DNA of 49,271 nucleotides from Mameliella sp. CS4 (GTDB taxonomy: Bacteria > Pseudomonadota > Alphaproteobacteria > Rhodobacterales > Rhodobacteraceae), in assembly GCF_019392335.1 (NCBI RefSeq), contig NZ_JAHXRQ010000028.1, positions 1 to 49,271 on the forward strand, given 5' to 3'. The notes beneath the pieces are model-generated. The model did no database searches. It had not been told where the DNA came from and saw only the letters and a program-made list of their open reading frames with translations. Made by a program: the position numbers and the translations under genes. Positions 26,507 to 35,197 of the stretch are shown here, in pieces (position 1 is the stretch's first letter; each line of letters opens with the position of its first letter).

Positions 26507-27052
26507 ATGCACGCCAAACCGCTTGCCCCCCTGATTGCTGCCGCGCTGGTCGGGGGCCCCGCCCTGGCCGATGTCGGGGCCTTTGTCGAACCGCCTCTGA
26601 CGCTCGAAGCCTTCGGCGTCATCTGCGAAGTCGAGCTTCAGGGCACGCGCCCCGCGCCGGACACGCTGTCGGGTCTTCTGAACCTTGTCGACCAGGATCG
26701 CCCGATCGACGTCGAGACGGTGCAGGTGCCGGCCGAAATGGGGCTTAGCTTTGGCATCCGCGCCAGCCTGGCCCCCGGCGCTTCGGTGCCCGAGGTGACG
26801 ATTGTCGTCACCCATCCACCGATGGGCCCGGAAGGGCGCACTGTCGAGCGCTGGGTGACGCCGATGAATTTCGGCGATGTCTCGCTGAACCTGTTCACCT
26901 TCGAACGGGACTATGAGCTGGTCGAAGGCGCCTGGATGTTCCAGGTGGAACAGGACGGCAAGGTGTTGCTGCAACAGCCATTCGAGGTCACGGCCCCGGG
27001 GACCGTTCCAACGGTTCAACAGGCCTGTTTCGCCGCCGGGGTCATCTCCTGA
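26507..27052 (+). CDS. Secreted protein resembling DUF3859
   Basis: A 181-residue protein with a signal peptide (residues 1 to about 21, cleavage after PALA) and a single beta-rich domain. The pattern of G-I-C-E near residue 45, PAEMGLSFGIRASL near 77, and WMFQVEQDGKVLLQQPF near the C-terminus resembles DUF3859; I am moderately sure of that name. It is probably periplasmic. It is monocistronic as far as can be seen: pckA ends with a terminator and the next gene is convergent. No function is known. Confidence 0.7.
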   Translation: MHAKPLAPLIAAALVGGPALADVGAFVEPPLTLEAFGVICEVELQGTRPAPDTLSGLLNLVDQDRPIDVETVQVPAEMGLSFGIRASLAPGASVPEVTIVVTHPPMGPEGRTVERWVTPMNFGDVSLNLFTFERDYELVEGAWMFQVEQDGKVLLQQPFEVTAPGTVPTVQQACFAAGVIS

Positions 27053-27103
27053 CCCTGACCAGGGGGCGTAGGGCGGGGTTTACCCCGCCGCGCCCTTTGT
27101 CTT

Positions 27104-27934
27104 TCAGGCCGCCCGCAGCCCAAGGATCTCGCGCGCCTGCTGCCAGGTTGCGACCGGACGCTCGTATTTCTCGCACAGGTCCACGGCCCGCGTGACCAGC
27201 GCCGCGTTCGAGGGCGCCAGGGAGTCCTTGTCCCAGCGCACGTTGTCCTCAAGCCCGGTGCGCGTATGGCCCCCTGCCGCGATGGACCATTCGTTGACCT
27301 CGACCTGGTGACGCCCGATCCCCGCCGCGCACCATTCTGCCTCGGGCGCCAGCCGCTTGACCGTCTCGATGTAGTAATCGAACACGTTGCGGTCACAGGG
27401 CATCGCGTTCTTCACGCCCATGACGAACTGCACATAGAGTTTGCCCGGAATGCGCCCGTCGCGGTTCATCTCGGCAGCCTTGAAGATGTGGCTGAGGTCA
27501 AAGGCCTCGATCTCTGGCTTGATCTCGTAGGTGCGCATCTCGGAGGCCAGCCAGTCCACCAGGTCCGGCGGATTCTCGTAGACGCGGGTCGGAAAGTTGT
27601 TCGATCCCACCGACAGCGAGGCCATGTCGGGTCGCAGCGGCAGCATCCCGCCGCGCGTCTTTCCGGCGCCGGACCGTCCGCCGGTCGACAGCTGGATGAT
27701 CATGCCGGGGCAGTGTTTCTTCAGTCCCTCGACCAGCCGTGCAAAACGTTCCGGGTCCGAGGTCGGCGTCTCGTCCTCCATCCGAACATGGGCATGGCAG
27801 ATGCTGGCCCCGGCCTCAAAGGCGGCCTGGGTGCTTTCGACCTGCTCCTCGATGGTGATCGGCACCGCCGGGTTGTCCTTCTTGCGCGGGACAGAGCCTG
27901 TGATGGCCACACAGATGATACAGGGTTTGGTCAT
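27104..27934 (-). CDS. Beta-keto acid cleavage enzyme (BKACE, DUF849)
   Basis: A 276-residue TIM-barrel protein of the family founded by the 3-keto-5-aminohexanoate cleavage enzyme. Members cleave a beta-keto acid with acetyl-CoA to acetoacetate and a CoA thioester, using a metal held by His residues. Present are the N-terminal CVAITGS, the CHAHVR metal motif, IIQLSTGGRSG, and GNxF-like VGSNNFPTRVYENPP. It follows pcaG by 109 bases on the same strand. By context the substrate could be 3-oxoadipate, giving succinyl-CoA and acetoacetate, but the sequence alone does not prove this. The ATG at 27934 with GGGGAG upstream is chosen. Confidence 0.88.
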   Translation of the reverse strand: MTKPCIICVAITGSVPRKKDNPAVPITIEEQVESTQAAFEAGASICHAHVRMEDETPTSDPERFARLVEGLKKHCPGMIIQLSTGGRSGAGKTRGGMLPLRPDMASLSVGSNNFPTRVYENPPDLVDWLASEMRTYEIKPEIEAFDLSHIFKAAEMNRDGRIPGKLYVQFVMGVKNAMPCDRNVFDYYIETVKRLAPEAEWCAAGIGRHQVEVNEWSIAAGGHTRTGLEDNVRWDKDSLAPSNAALVTRAVDLCEKYERPVATWQQAREILGLRAA

Positions 27935-28043
27935 GACGGGCGCTCCCCTCGCTGGCGTCGTGTCGGGTGACGGCAGGATAATGCGTTTTGCGGACAGGAA
28001 AAAGCCGGGACGGTTACAACACCGCCCCGGCCCGGGTATCATT

Positions 28044-28664
28044 TCATACGTCGAAGAAGACGGTTTCGTCCTGGCCCTGAAGCTGGATGTCGAAACGATA
28101 GACGGTCTTGCCGTCTTTTTCGCTGCGCTTCGCCAGCAGCGTGGCGCGGCGGCGTTCCCATTCGATGATGTTCATCACCGGGTCTTCGGCGTTGGCCTCT
28201 GCCTCGTCGTCGAAATAGATCCGTGTGTTGAGGCCGAGGTTGATGCCGCGCGCCACCACCCAAAGGTTGATATGCGGGGCCTGAATGCGGCCGTTGCGGC
28301 CCGGCGTCTTGCCCGGCTTGACCGTGTCGAACCCCCATTCGCCGGTGTCGAAATCGGTGATCACCCGGCCCCAGCCGCGAAATCCCTCCTCGACCGCGCC
28401 GCCGCCTTCGGGATGGGCGTAGATGCCCTTGGAGTTGGCTTGCCAGGCCTCCAGCAGCACGTCCTTGATCGGCGATCCCGTGCCGTCGATCACCAGGCCC
28501 TCGACCCGGATGCGTTCACCTTCGGCATTCGGCCCGGCGATGTCCCAGCCCAGTTCCCGTTCGTAGATGTCGAACCCCGCGGCGCCCGGCGCCAGCCCGA
28601 TGTGGACGTAGGGCCCGGCCGTCTGCGAGGGCGTTTCCTTGAGGTAATTCAGCTTCTGGAGCAT
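28044..28664 (-). CDS. pcaG: Protocatechuate 3,4-dioxygenase alpha subunit
   Basis: The 206-residue alpha subunit of the intradiol ring-cleavage dioxygenase. It starts with LKETPSQTAGPYVHIGLAP, the family opening, and has LLEAWQANSKGIYAHP and APHINLWVVARGINLGL. The alpha subunit lacks the full iron-ligand set and helps form the active-site pocket with PcaH. It starts 3 bases after the pcaH stop, so the pair is co-translated. Confidence 0.95.
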   Translation of the reverse strand: MLQKLNYLKETPSQTAGPYVHIGLAPGAAGFDIYERELGWDIAGPNAEGERIRVEGLVIDGTGSPIKDVLLEAWQANSKGIYAHPEGGGAVEEGFRGWGRVITDFDTGEWGFDTVKPGKTPGRNGRIQAPHINLWVVARGINLGLNTRIYFDDEAEANAEDPVMNIIEWERRRATLLAKRSEKDGKTVYRFDIQLQGQDETVFFDV

Positions 28665-28667
28665 GGA

Positions 28668-29396
28668 TCAGTTTCCTTCCAGACGGTTTTCGAACAGCGT
28701 CGAGCGACGCCCGCGCAGCACGATGTCGAACTTGTAGGCGATGGTATCCAGCGGAATGGTCGAATTCATGTCCAGCACCGCCACAAGGCTGTCGATGGCC
28801 TCCTGGTTGGGGATGCTTTTCACGATCGGACAGAGCGGGATCAGCGGGTCCCCTTCGAAATAGATCTGCGAAATCAGCCGCTGCACAAAGCCCGAGCCGA
28901 AAACCGAGACGTGGATATGCGCCGGACGCCAGCTGTTGACGTAGTTGCGCCAAGGATAGGCGCCGGGCTTGACCGTTCGGAAATAGTAATAGCCGTTCTC
29001 GTCGGTCAGGGTCCGCCCGCAGCCGCCAAAGTTGGGGTCGATGGGCGCAAGATAGGTGTCCTTCTTGTGACGATAACGCCCACCCGCGTTGGCCTGCCAG
29101 ATTTCGACCAGCGTGTTGGGCACGGGCCGCGCGTTTTCGTCCAGAACCCGGCCGTGCAGGATGATCCGCTCGCCAATCGCGCTTTCGCCGGCCGTGGCGT
29201 AGTTGTGGATCAGGTCACGGTCCATCGGGTCGATGTCGTTGTGACCGAAGACCGGGCCGGTGATCTCACCGACAGAGTTCTGCAGGCTGATGAGCGAATA
29301 CTGCGGCGAGCGCGCCACGCTCGTCTTGTATTCCTTGACGTAGGCGGGCGGGTGCCAGTCCCGGTCCCGTTGGTAGAATTCGCCTTGATCGGGCAT
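28668..29396 (-). CDS. pcaH: Protocatechuate 3,4-dioxygenase beta subunit
   Basis: The 242-residue catalytic subunit that opens protocatechuate to 3-carboxy-cis,cis-muconate. The four non-haem Fe(III) ligands are visible: Tyr108 (GGRYRHK), Tyr147 (GAYPWRN), and His160 and His162 (RPAHIHVS), spaced as in the characterised Pseudomonas enzyme. GGAG RBS bases support the start. It lies between pcaC and pcaG in one operon. Confidence 0.97.
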   Translation of the reverse strand: MPDQGEFYQRDRDWHPPAYVKEYKTSVARSPQYSLISLQNSVGEITGPVFGHNDIDPMDRDLIHNYATAGESAIGERIILHGRVLDENARPVPNTLVEIWQANAGGRYRHKKDTYLAPIDPNFGGCGRTLTDENGYYYFRTVKPGAYPWRNYVNSWRPAHIHVSVFGSGFVQRLISQIYFEGDPLIPLCPIVKSIPNQEAIDSLVAVLDMNSTIPLDTIAYKFDIVLRGRRSTLFENRLEGN

Positions 29397-29408
29397 GTCG
29401 GTCTCTCC

Positions 29409-29822
29409 TCACTTGTCCCCGGACTGCGCGTTTGCCTGCCCTGTCTCAGGGCCGTCCATCTCGGCATAGGTCTGCTTTGCCAGTTTCAGCGCGTGGTTGG
29501 CGCGTGGCACACCGGCATAGATCGCGACGTGCTGAAACGCTTCCAATACATCCGCCTTGCTGGCGCCCGTCCGGGCGGTGGCGCGGATGTGCATCGGGAT
29601 CTCGTCGAAATTGCCCAGCGCGGCCAGCAGTGCCAGCGTCAGCATCGAACGCTCACGGTCGCTGATCCCGTCAGAGGCCCAGACAGTCCCCCAGGCGCCT
29701 TCGGTGATCAGGGTCTGGAACGCCTCGTCAAAAGGTGTCTTGGCCGCCTCGGCGCGATCGACATGGGCATCGCCAAGAACGCGGCGGCGTACCTTCATGC
29801 CAGCGTCGTATCGGTTGGTCAT
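29409..29822 (-). CDS. pcaC: 4-carboxymuconolactone decarboxylase
   Basis: A 137-residue AhpD-like protein. It converts 4-carboxymuconolactone to 3-oxoadipate enol-lactone. The family features are RRRVLGDAHVDRA near the N-terminus, AWGTVW, and the helix IPMHIRATARTGASKADVLE. An optimal GGAGGA RBS precedes the ATG at 29822; the longer upstream frame overlaps pobA and is spurious. The pobA stop is 49 bases upstream and the pcaH start is 12 bases downstream. Confidence 0.95.
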   Translation of the reverse strand: MTNRYDAGMKVRRRVLGDAHVDRAEAAKTPFDEAFQTLITEGAWGTVWASDGISDRERSMLTLALLAALGNFDEIPMHIRATARTGASKADVLEAFQHVAIYAGVPRANHALKLAKQTYAEMDGPETGQANAQSGDK

Positions 29823-29871
29823 GCGGTCCTCCGTTCGGGCCGGGCCCGGGTTCGCGTTGACACCCCGGCCA

Positions 29872-31041
29872 TCAGTAGGGCAGCCCGATGTAGTTCTGCG
29901 CCAGCACAGATTGCGCGTCGCGATTGGAGCGCAGGAACTCGATGTCGGCAAGCTGGATCTTCAGATCGAATTCGTTCTGATCGGGGAAGCGATGCAGCAG
30001 CGTGGTCATCCACCAGCTGAAACGCTCGGCCTTCCAGATCCGGGCCAGTGCCTTTTCCGAGTATGTGTCGATGCCCTCGCTGTCGCCGGTCTGATAATAT
30101 TGCACCAGCCCGTTATAGAGGTAGTGGATGTCGCTGGCGGCAGTGTTCAGCCCCTTGGCGCCGGTCGGCGGCACGATATGCGCCGCGTCGCCACAGAGGA
30201 ACAGCCGCCCCCAGCGCATCGGTTCTGTCACGAAGGACCGCAGAGGCGCGATGCTCTTTTCGATCGACGGGCCGGTCACAAGCGCCTCTGCCGCCTCGGT
30301 CGGAATGCGGCGCTTGAGCTCTTCCCAGAAGGCGTCGTCGGTCCAGTCATCCGGGCTGTCCGACAGCGAACACTGGATGTAATAGCGGCTGAGGTTCTCA
30401 TTGCGCATGGAACAGAGGGCGAAACCACGCTCGGAACTGGCATAGATCAGCTCCTCGTTCACCGGCGGGGTTTCCGACAGGATGCCCAGCCAGCCGAAAG
30501 GATAGAGTTTCTCATATTCCTTGCGCACGGTCAGCGGGATGGTCTGGCGGCTGACGCCGTGGAACCCGTCGCAGCCGGCAACGAAATCGCAGTCGATGCG
30601 CGCCTCGGCCCCGTCCACTTCGTAGGTGACATAGGGGGCGTCGCCGTCGGCATCCTTGATCTGTACGTTTTCGACGTTGAAGACGATCTTGCCGTCCGCC
30701 TTTTCCCGCGCCTCGTAGAGGTCGCGCGTCACCTCCGTCTGACCGTAGACGACGACGTGGCTGCCGGTCAGCTCCTTGAAGTTGATGCCGAACTGCTCTT
30801 CCCCGTAGGAGATGATCGTGCCGTCATGCACGAAACACTCACGGTCCATGCGTTCACCCACGCCGGCCTCGTGCATCAGGTCGACCATCCCGGTTTCCAG
30901 GATGCCCGCGCGGATGCGGCCCAGGACATAGTCCTTGGTCTTGCGTTCCAGAACGACGCTGTCGATGCCTTTCTTGTGCAGCAATTGGCTGAGCAGCAGG
31001 CCCGACGGGCCGCCACCGATAATGCAGACTTGGGTACGCAT
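29872..31041 (-). CDS. pobA: 4-hydroxybenzoate 3-monooxygenase
   Basis: The 389-residue FAD monooxygenase converts 4-hydroxybenzoate to protocatechuate with NADPH and oxygen. It has the N-terminal GGGPSG FAD motif, the DG motif in CDGFHGVSR, and the GD motif in LCGDAAHIVPPTGAKGLN. It heads the operon pobA-pcaC-pcaH-pcaG-BKACE and is divergent from the regulator gene at 31135. A GGAGGA RBS supports the start. Confidence 0.96.
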   Translation of the reverse strand: MRTQVCIIGGGPSGLLLSQLLHKKGIDSVVLERKTKDYVLGRIRAGILETGMVDLMHEAGVGERMDRECFVHDGTIISYGEEQFGINFKELTGSHVVVYGQTEVTRDLYEAREKADGKIVFNVENVQIKDADGDAPYVTYEVDGAEARIDCDFVAGCDGFHGVSRQTIPLTVRKEYEKLYPFGWLGILSETPPVNEELIYASSERGFALCSMRNENLSRYYIQCSLSDSPDDWTDDAFWEELKRRIPTEAAEALVTGPSIEKSIAPLRSFVTEPMRWGRLFLCGDAAHIVPPTGAKGLNTAASDIHYLYNGLVQYYQTGDSEGIDTYSEKALARIWKAERFSWWMTTLLHRFPDQNEFDLKIQLADIEFLRSNRDAQSVLAQNYIGLPY

Positions 31042-31134
31042 GATGTCCTCCGCTTTGACGCAAGACTAGAATGAACCTGTGCGCTATGTAAAATGACGCT
31101 TTCAGCCGGATACTTGTCAAAAAGGGAAAGTGAA
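31042..31134. promoter_or_regulatory. Divergent pobA/pcaQ control region
   Basis: The 93 bases between the pobA and regulator start codons must hold both promoters and the LysR binding site. The segment around 31080-31100 is locally AT-rich (CTATGTAAAATGACG). I do not see a clear copy of a published PcaQ palindrome, so the operator is not placed. Confidence 0.6.
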
Positions 31135-32058
31135 ATGCTGGACCGCCGGATCAAACTGCGCCACCTCGAGACGGTGACAGCGATTGCGCGTCAGGGCAGC
31201 CTCAAGGGCGCCTGTGCAGAGCTGAACCTGACCCAGCCCGCCCTGTCGAAGACCCTGAAGGAACTTGAAGAGATCCTGGGCGCCGCCTTGATGACCCGGG
31301 ACCGTGGCGGCGTGCGGCTGACCCCCGAGGGCGAGGTGTTCCTGGAGTTCGCGGGACAGAGCCTCGCCGCGCTGAGGCGCGGGGTGTCCGGTGTGACCGA
31401 GTTGCGCGAAGGCGGCGCCGAGGTGCTGCGGGTGGGCGCCCTGCCCTCGGTTGCAGTGCGCCTGATGCCGCGTGTCGTGGCACGGTTCCGCGCGCTGTCG
31501 CCCTCGACCCGGCTGGTGCTGCGCGACGGGGCGCACGGCGCGTTGACACGCGACCTGCAATCCGGCGCGCTGGATCTGGTGATCGGGCGCATGGGGGCGC
31601 CGGACAGCATGGCCGGGGTCAGTTTCACGCAGCTTTACCAGGAAGGCGTCGTCTGCGTCGTGCGCAGCCAGCACCCCCTGCTGGCCCGCCCCGCGCTGGC
31701 GCCGCAGGACCTGGCGAACTGGCCCGTGCTCTACCCGCCCGAAGGCGCCGCAATCCGGCCGCTGGTGGATCGCTGGTGCCTGGCGCAGGGGCTTGCCCCT
31801 TTCCGTGACAGGATCGACTGCGTTTCCGGTGCCTTCGGGCGGCGGTTCCTGCGGCAGTCGGACATGCTCTGGTTCATTTCCGAAGGCGTCGTGGCGCCGG
31901 AAATCGGCGATGGCGCCCTTGCTGCGCTGCCGCTGGACCTGGGATTGACAGCCGGTCCCGTGGGCCTGATGACGCGGCCCGACAGTGCCGCCTCACGCTC
32001 GCGCCAGTTGTTCGAACGCGCACTCAGACACGAAGCGGAGTCTTTACCCATATCGTGA
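31135..32058 (+). CDS. pcaQ: LysR-family regulator, PcaQ type
   Basis: A 307-residue LysR regulator. The N-terminal helix-turn-helix has RHLETVTAIARQGSLKGACA and LNLTQPALSKTLKELEEIL, typical of PcaQ, followed by an effector-binding domain. PcaQ activates pca genes with a lactone intermediate as co-inducer. Divergence from pobA supports that role. The start at 31135 (MLDRRIKLRHL) follows an AAGGGAAAG RBS; an upstream frame from 31093 has no homology. Confidence 0.9.
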   Translation: MLDRRIKLRHLETVTAIARQGSLKGACAELNLTQPALSKTLKELEEILGAALMTRDRGGVRLTPEGEVFLEFAGQSLAALRRGVSGVTELREGGAEVLRVGALPSVAVRLMPRVVARFRALSPSTRLVLRDGAHGALTRDLQSGALDLVIGRMGAPDSMAGVSFTQLYQEGVVCVVRSQHPLLARPALAPQDLANWPVLYPPEGAAIRPLVDRWCLAQGLAPFRDRIDCVSGAFGRRFLRQSDMLWFISEGVVAPEIGDGALAALPLDLGLTAGPVGLMTRPDSAASRSRQLFERALRHEAESLPIS

Positions 32059-32239
32059 CGCCGAATCGAACTCGTCCACAACTTAATGCGGTAATTATCA
32101 AAATATCGCTTTACACACCCCTATTTGGACAGGCACCATATCTGGTAAGGGCGCGGGGATAGCCCGCAGACCCTAGAGCAGGCAGCAAGTGCTGGGGGTG
32201 AATCACCAGCTTCGGCGCTATAATCAAAGGGGTGTCCTT

Positions 32240-32740
32240 ATGGCCCTGTCCGAGCAGTATCTCAACGACGACTTGCATCCGATCGACCTTGTCGAGCATA
32301 TCGCCGAGTTCAACGATTGGGATTTCGACCGCATCGCGGACGACCAGATCGCGATGGCGGTCGAAGGTCAGTGGCGCACCTACTCGATCACCCTGGCCTG
32401 GTCTGCCTTCGACGAGACCCTGCGGATGATCTGCACCTTCGAGATGGAACCGCCAGAGGCGCGGCTGCCAGAGCTCTACGAAGGGCTGAACCTGATCAAC
32501 GACCAGTGCTGGGCAGGCGCCTTCAGCTATTGGCCCGAGAACAAGCTGATGGTCTACAAGTACGGGCTGGTCCTGGCCGGTGGAAACGTCGCCAGCGCCG
32601 AGCAGATCGACACGATGATCGGCGCCGCCGTCATGAGTTCGGAACGCTATTATCCGGCGTTCCAGCTGATGGTCTGGACCGACAAGAGTGCCCGGGACTC
32701 CATGCAGGTCGCCATTGCCGAGGCATACGGGCGGGCCTGA
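32240..32740 (+). CDS. YbjN domain-containing protein
   Basis: A 166-residue acidic soluble protein of the YbjN family, related to type III secretion chaperone-like folds. ALSEQYLNDDLHPIDLVEHI opens it; the core includes WRTYSITLAWSAFDETLRMICTFEME and the C-terminal segment has YYPAFQLMVW. AAGGGG lies upstream of the ATG at 32240, which is preferred to a longer frame. In many Rhodobacteraceae this gene directly precedes proC; here a tannase-type gene lies between them. Confidence 0.85.
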   Translation: MALSEQYLNDDLHPIDLVEHIAEFNDWDFDRIADDQIAMAVEGQWRTYSITLAWSAFDETLRMICTFEMEPPEARLPELYEGLNLINDQCWAGAFSYWPENKLMVYKYGLVLAGGNVASAEQIDTMIGAAVMSSERYYPAFQLMVWTDKSARDSMQVAIAEAYGRA

Positions 32741-32749
32741 CGGCCCGAT

Positions 32750-32809
32750 GGGGGCTCTGCCCCCGCCTCCCTTCGGTCGCCTCCCCCGGAGGTACTTGGA
32801 CCAGGAAGA
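32750..32809. repeat. Rhodobacteraceae-type intergenic repeat module
   Basis: It starts with a GGGGGC-TCT-GCCCCC hairpin (32750-32764), continues with a CTTCGGTCGCCTC segment, and ends with a conserved CCCCCGGAGGTACTTGG / ACCAGGAAG tail. I recognise this tail as a widespread intergenic motif in roseobacters. The GGGGCTC(T/C)GCCC...TTC(C)GGTCGCC part is shared with the tandem array at 2278-2498. Confidence 0.6.
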
Positions 32810-32815
32810 AACATC

Positions 32816-32846
32816 AGGGGCGGCGCAATTGCGGCGCCCTTTTTCG
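32816..32846 (+). terminator. Terminator after the ybjN-like gene
   Basis: The stem AGGGGCG / CGCCCT with an inner CGCAATTGCG palindrome and one G-G mismatch is followed by TTTTT. It separates the ybjN-like gene and repeat module from the tannase gene. Confidence 0.75.
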
Positions 32847-32926
32847 TTTCACCCGGGATTTCCCTTGAGTTGAATCAGGGGCGCGGCAATTCTGCCGACA
32901 CAAGAAAACCCCAGGGAGGAAAATCC

Positions 32927-34324
32927 ATGCAAACCCGCCTTTCGGCGCTGGCTATCCTATTGGCCGGGTCCAGCCCGGCCCTGGCCCAGCAGGACGCCGC
33001 ATCCTGTGCCGCGTTGCGCGACACGGTCCTGAGCGCCGCTCATGTCCAGACCGCCCGCGTGGTCGAGGTCGAAGGCCTGCCTGCCTATTGCGAGGTGCGC
33101 GCCACCGCCCTGCCCGCGATCAACATCGAGGTGCGCCTGCCGCTGGATGGCTGGAACGGCAAGTATTACCAGGCCGGTTGCGGCGGCTTCTGCGGCATCC
33201 TTGGCCGGGCCGATGCCGGAGGCGGCTGGGTCAATGCCATGCGTCCGGGGCTGGAACGGAGCTATGCCACGGCTACCTCAGACAGCGGGCACCACGGGCT
33301 GTCGGTGGTCGACGCGGGCTGGGCGCAGGGCAATCCCCACGCGGAACGCGACTGGGGCTGGCGCTCGATCGGCGAAACCAACCGCGTGGCACAGGCGCTG
33401 ATCGGGGCGTTTTACGGCAACGCCTCGGAACAGGCGATCTTTCAGGGCTGTTCGACCGGCGGGCGCATGGCCCATGTCGCCGCGCAACGCTACCCGGAGA
33501 TGTTCGACGGCATCATCTCGGGCGCACCGGCGATGGATTACACCGGGTTGGTGGCCACCAAGATGGCCTTCCTGGTGCAGGCAAATACCGCGCCCGACGG
33601 CAGCCAAATCCTTGGCCCCGAGGAGGCCAAGCTGATCGGCGACGCGGTCTATGAACAGTGCGACGCGGTAGATGGGGCAGAAGACGGCTTTATCGCAGAC
33701 CCGCGCGCGTGTGACGTCGATTACAGCAGCCTTGGCCTGACCAACCAGCAGATGGACACGCTGATGAAATGGCGCGAAGGGCCGCGCAATGCGGCTGGCG
33801 AGCAGCTGTATCCCGGTGGTATCCCCGAAGGCTCGGAACCCTTCTGGTGGCTCTGGCTGACCGGCAACGGCACGGGCGGCGGCAAGCTGGTGCCCGCCTT
33901 CGTCACCAATTTCGGGCGCTACATGGCCTTTCCTGTCGATCCCGGCCCGGAATGGACGCCACTGGATTTCGACATGGAGACTGATCCGGCCCGGCTGTCC
34001 ACGATGGCCGCCGTCTACAACGGCGACAGCCCCGATCTGTCGAAATTCCGCGCGGCGGGCGGCAAGATGATCGTGTGGCACGGTTGGGCGGACAGCATCG
34101 TGACGCCCTACAAGACCGTGGACTGGTTTGAGAAGGCCGCCGAAGCCGCCGGGGGCGAGGACGTTCTGAAGGAAAACGTCGCGCTCTTCATGGTGCCGGG
34201 CGTCGATCACTGCGGCATCCTGCCCGGCCCGGACGGGATCAATGCCGCCAGCCTCGACCCCATGACCCCGCTTGAGGCCTGGTTAAACGAGGGCACTGCG
34301 CCTGCCTCGATCATGGCAGAGTGA
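32927..34324 (+). CDS. Secreted tannase/feruloyl esterase family hydrolase
   Basis: A 465-residue alpha/beta hydrolase with a signal peptide (residues 1-20, cleavage ALA-QQ). The family CS-D-HC signature is complete: Cys165-Ser166 in FQGCSTGGRM, Asp389 in HGWADSIVTP and His428-Cys429 in GVDHCGI, so the catalytic triad is intact and its two cysteines can form the expected disulfide. It should release phenolic acids such as ferulate, p-coumarate or gallate from esters in the periplasm or outside the cell. GGGAGGA precedes the ATG. Its position near pobA and pca genes fits supply of aromatic acids. Confidence 0.92.
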   Translation: MQTRLSALAILLAGSSPALAQQDAASCAALRDTVLSAAHVQTARVVEVEGLPAYCEVRATALPAINIEVRLPLDGWNGKYYQAGCGGFCGILGRADAGGGWVNAMRPGLERSYATATSDSGHHGLSVVDAGWAQGNPHAERDWGWRSIGETNRVAQALIGAFYGNASEQAIFQGCSTGGRMAHVAAQRYPEMFDGIISGAPAMDYTGLVATKMAFLVQANTAPDGSQILGPEEAKLIGDAVYEQCDAVDGAEDGFIADPRACDVDYSSLGLTNQQMDTLMKWREGPRNAAGEQLYPGGIPEGSEPFWWLWLTGNGTGGGKLVPAFVTNFGRYMAFPVDPGPEWTPLDFDMETDPARLSTMAAVYNGDSPDLSKFRAAGGKMIVWHGWADSIVTPYKTVDWFEKAAEAAGGEDVLKENVALFMVPGVDHCGILPGPDGINAASLDPMTPLEAWLNEGTAPASIMAE

Positions 34325-34384
34325 TCTTGTCCCTCTCTTCCGGCGGGCCTAGGGTCCGCCGGAACACGAGACTAGGGGGACGTG

Positions 34385-35197
34385 ATGCAGGATACAGATC
34401 TCGCCCGGCGCGGGCTGGCGCTCTTGGGATGCGGCAAGATGGGATCGGCGATGCTGGCCGGCTGGCTGGCGCGCGGATTGCCCGCCGGATCGGTGCGGGT
34501 CCAGGACCCGAACCCCTCGGACTGGCTGCAGGCGCAGGGCGTGCACATCAACGAGGGCTTTGGCGACAGCCCCGCCGTCGTGCTGATCGCCGTCAAGCCG
34601 CAGATGATGGGCGAGGCGCTGCCCGCGCTGCAAACCTTGCCAAAGGGCGACACGCTGTTCGTCTCCGTCGCCGCCGGCACGCCGATCACCACCTACGAGG
34701 CGCATCTGGGGGATGTCCCCATCGTGCGCGCCATGCCCAACACGCCCGCCGCCGTTGGCAAAGGCATTACCGCCATCATCGGAAATGCGCGGACCACGGA
34801 CGCACACCTGAAGACCGCCGAGGATCTTCTTTCGGCGGTGGGAGAGGTCGTGCGGCTGGACAGCGAAAACCAGCTGGATGCCGTCACCGGCGTCAGCGGC
34901 TCCGGCCCGGCCTATGTCTTTCACATGATCGAATGCCTCGCCAAGGCCGGAGAGGCCGAGGGTCTGGCGCCCGAGCTGGCGATGGCCCTGGCCCGCGCCA
35001 CGGTGGCGGGCGCGGGTGCTCTGGCGCAGGAAACAGGCGAAGACCCGGCGCAACTGCGCCGCAACGTCACCTCTCCGAACGGCACCACGCAGGCGGGCCT
35101 GGAGGTGCTGATGGACGAGGACAAGGGCCTGCCGCCCCTCATGCGTGCCACCGTTGCGGCGGCTGCGCGCCGGTCGAAGGAATTGGCCAATGGCTGA
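34385..35197 (+). CDS. proC: Pyrroline-5-carboxylate reductase
   Basis: A 270-residue enzyme for the last step of proline synthesis. The N-terminal dinucleotide-binding segment LLGCGKMGSAMLAGWL is present, with VRAMPNTPAAVGKG in the middle and the C-terminal signature VSGSGPAYVFHMIE and TSPNGTTQAGLEVL. ATG at 34385 is chosen over the adjacent GTG. The 3' end overlaps csaA by 8 bases. Confidence 0.96.
   Translation: MQDTDLARRGLALLGCGKMGSAMLAGWLARGLPAGSVRVQDPNPSDWLQAQGVHINEGFGDSPAVVLIAVKPQMMGEALPALQTLPKGDTLFVSVAAGTPITTYEAHLGDVPIVRAMPNTPAAVGKGITAIIGNARTTDAHLKTAEDLLSAVGEVVRLDSENQLDAVTGVSGSGPAYVFHMIECLAKAGEAEGLAPELAMALARATVAGAGALAQETGEDPAQLRRNVTSPNGTTQAGLEVLMDEDKGLPPLMRATVAAAARRSKELANG

Noticed and set aside
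27597..30020. 807-codon open frame on the plus strand across BKACE and pcaGHC
   Set aside because: Antisense to well-identified pca genes; the translation is Arg/Pro/His-rich with no motif. Long antisense frames are expected at this GC content.
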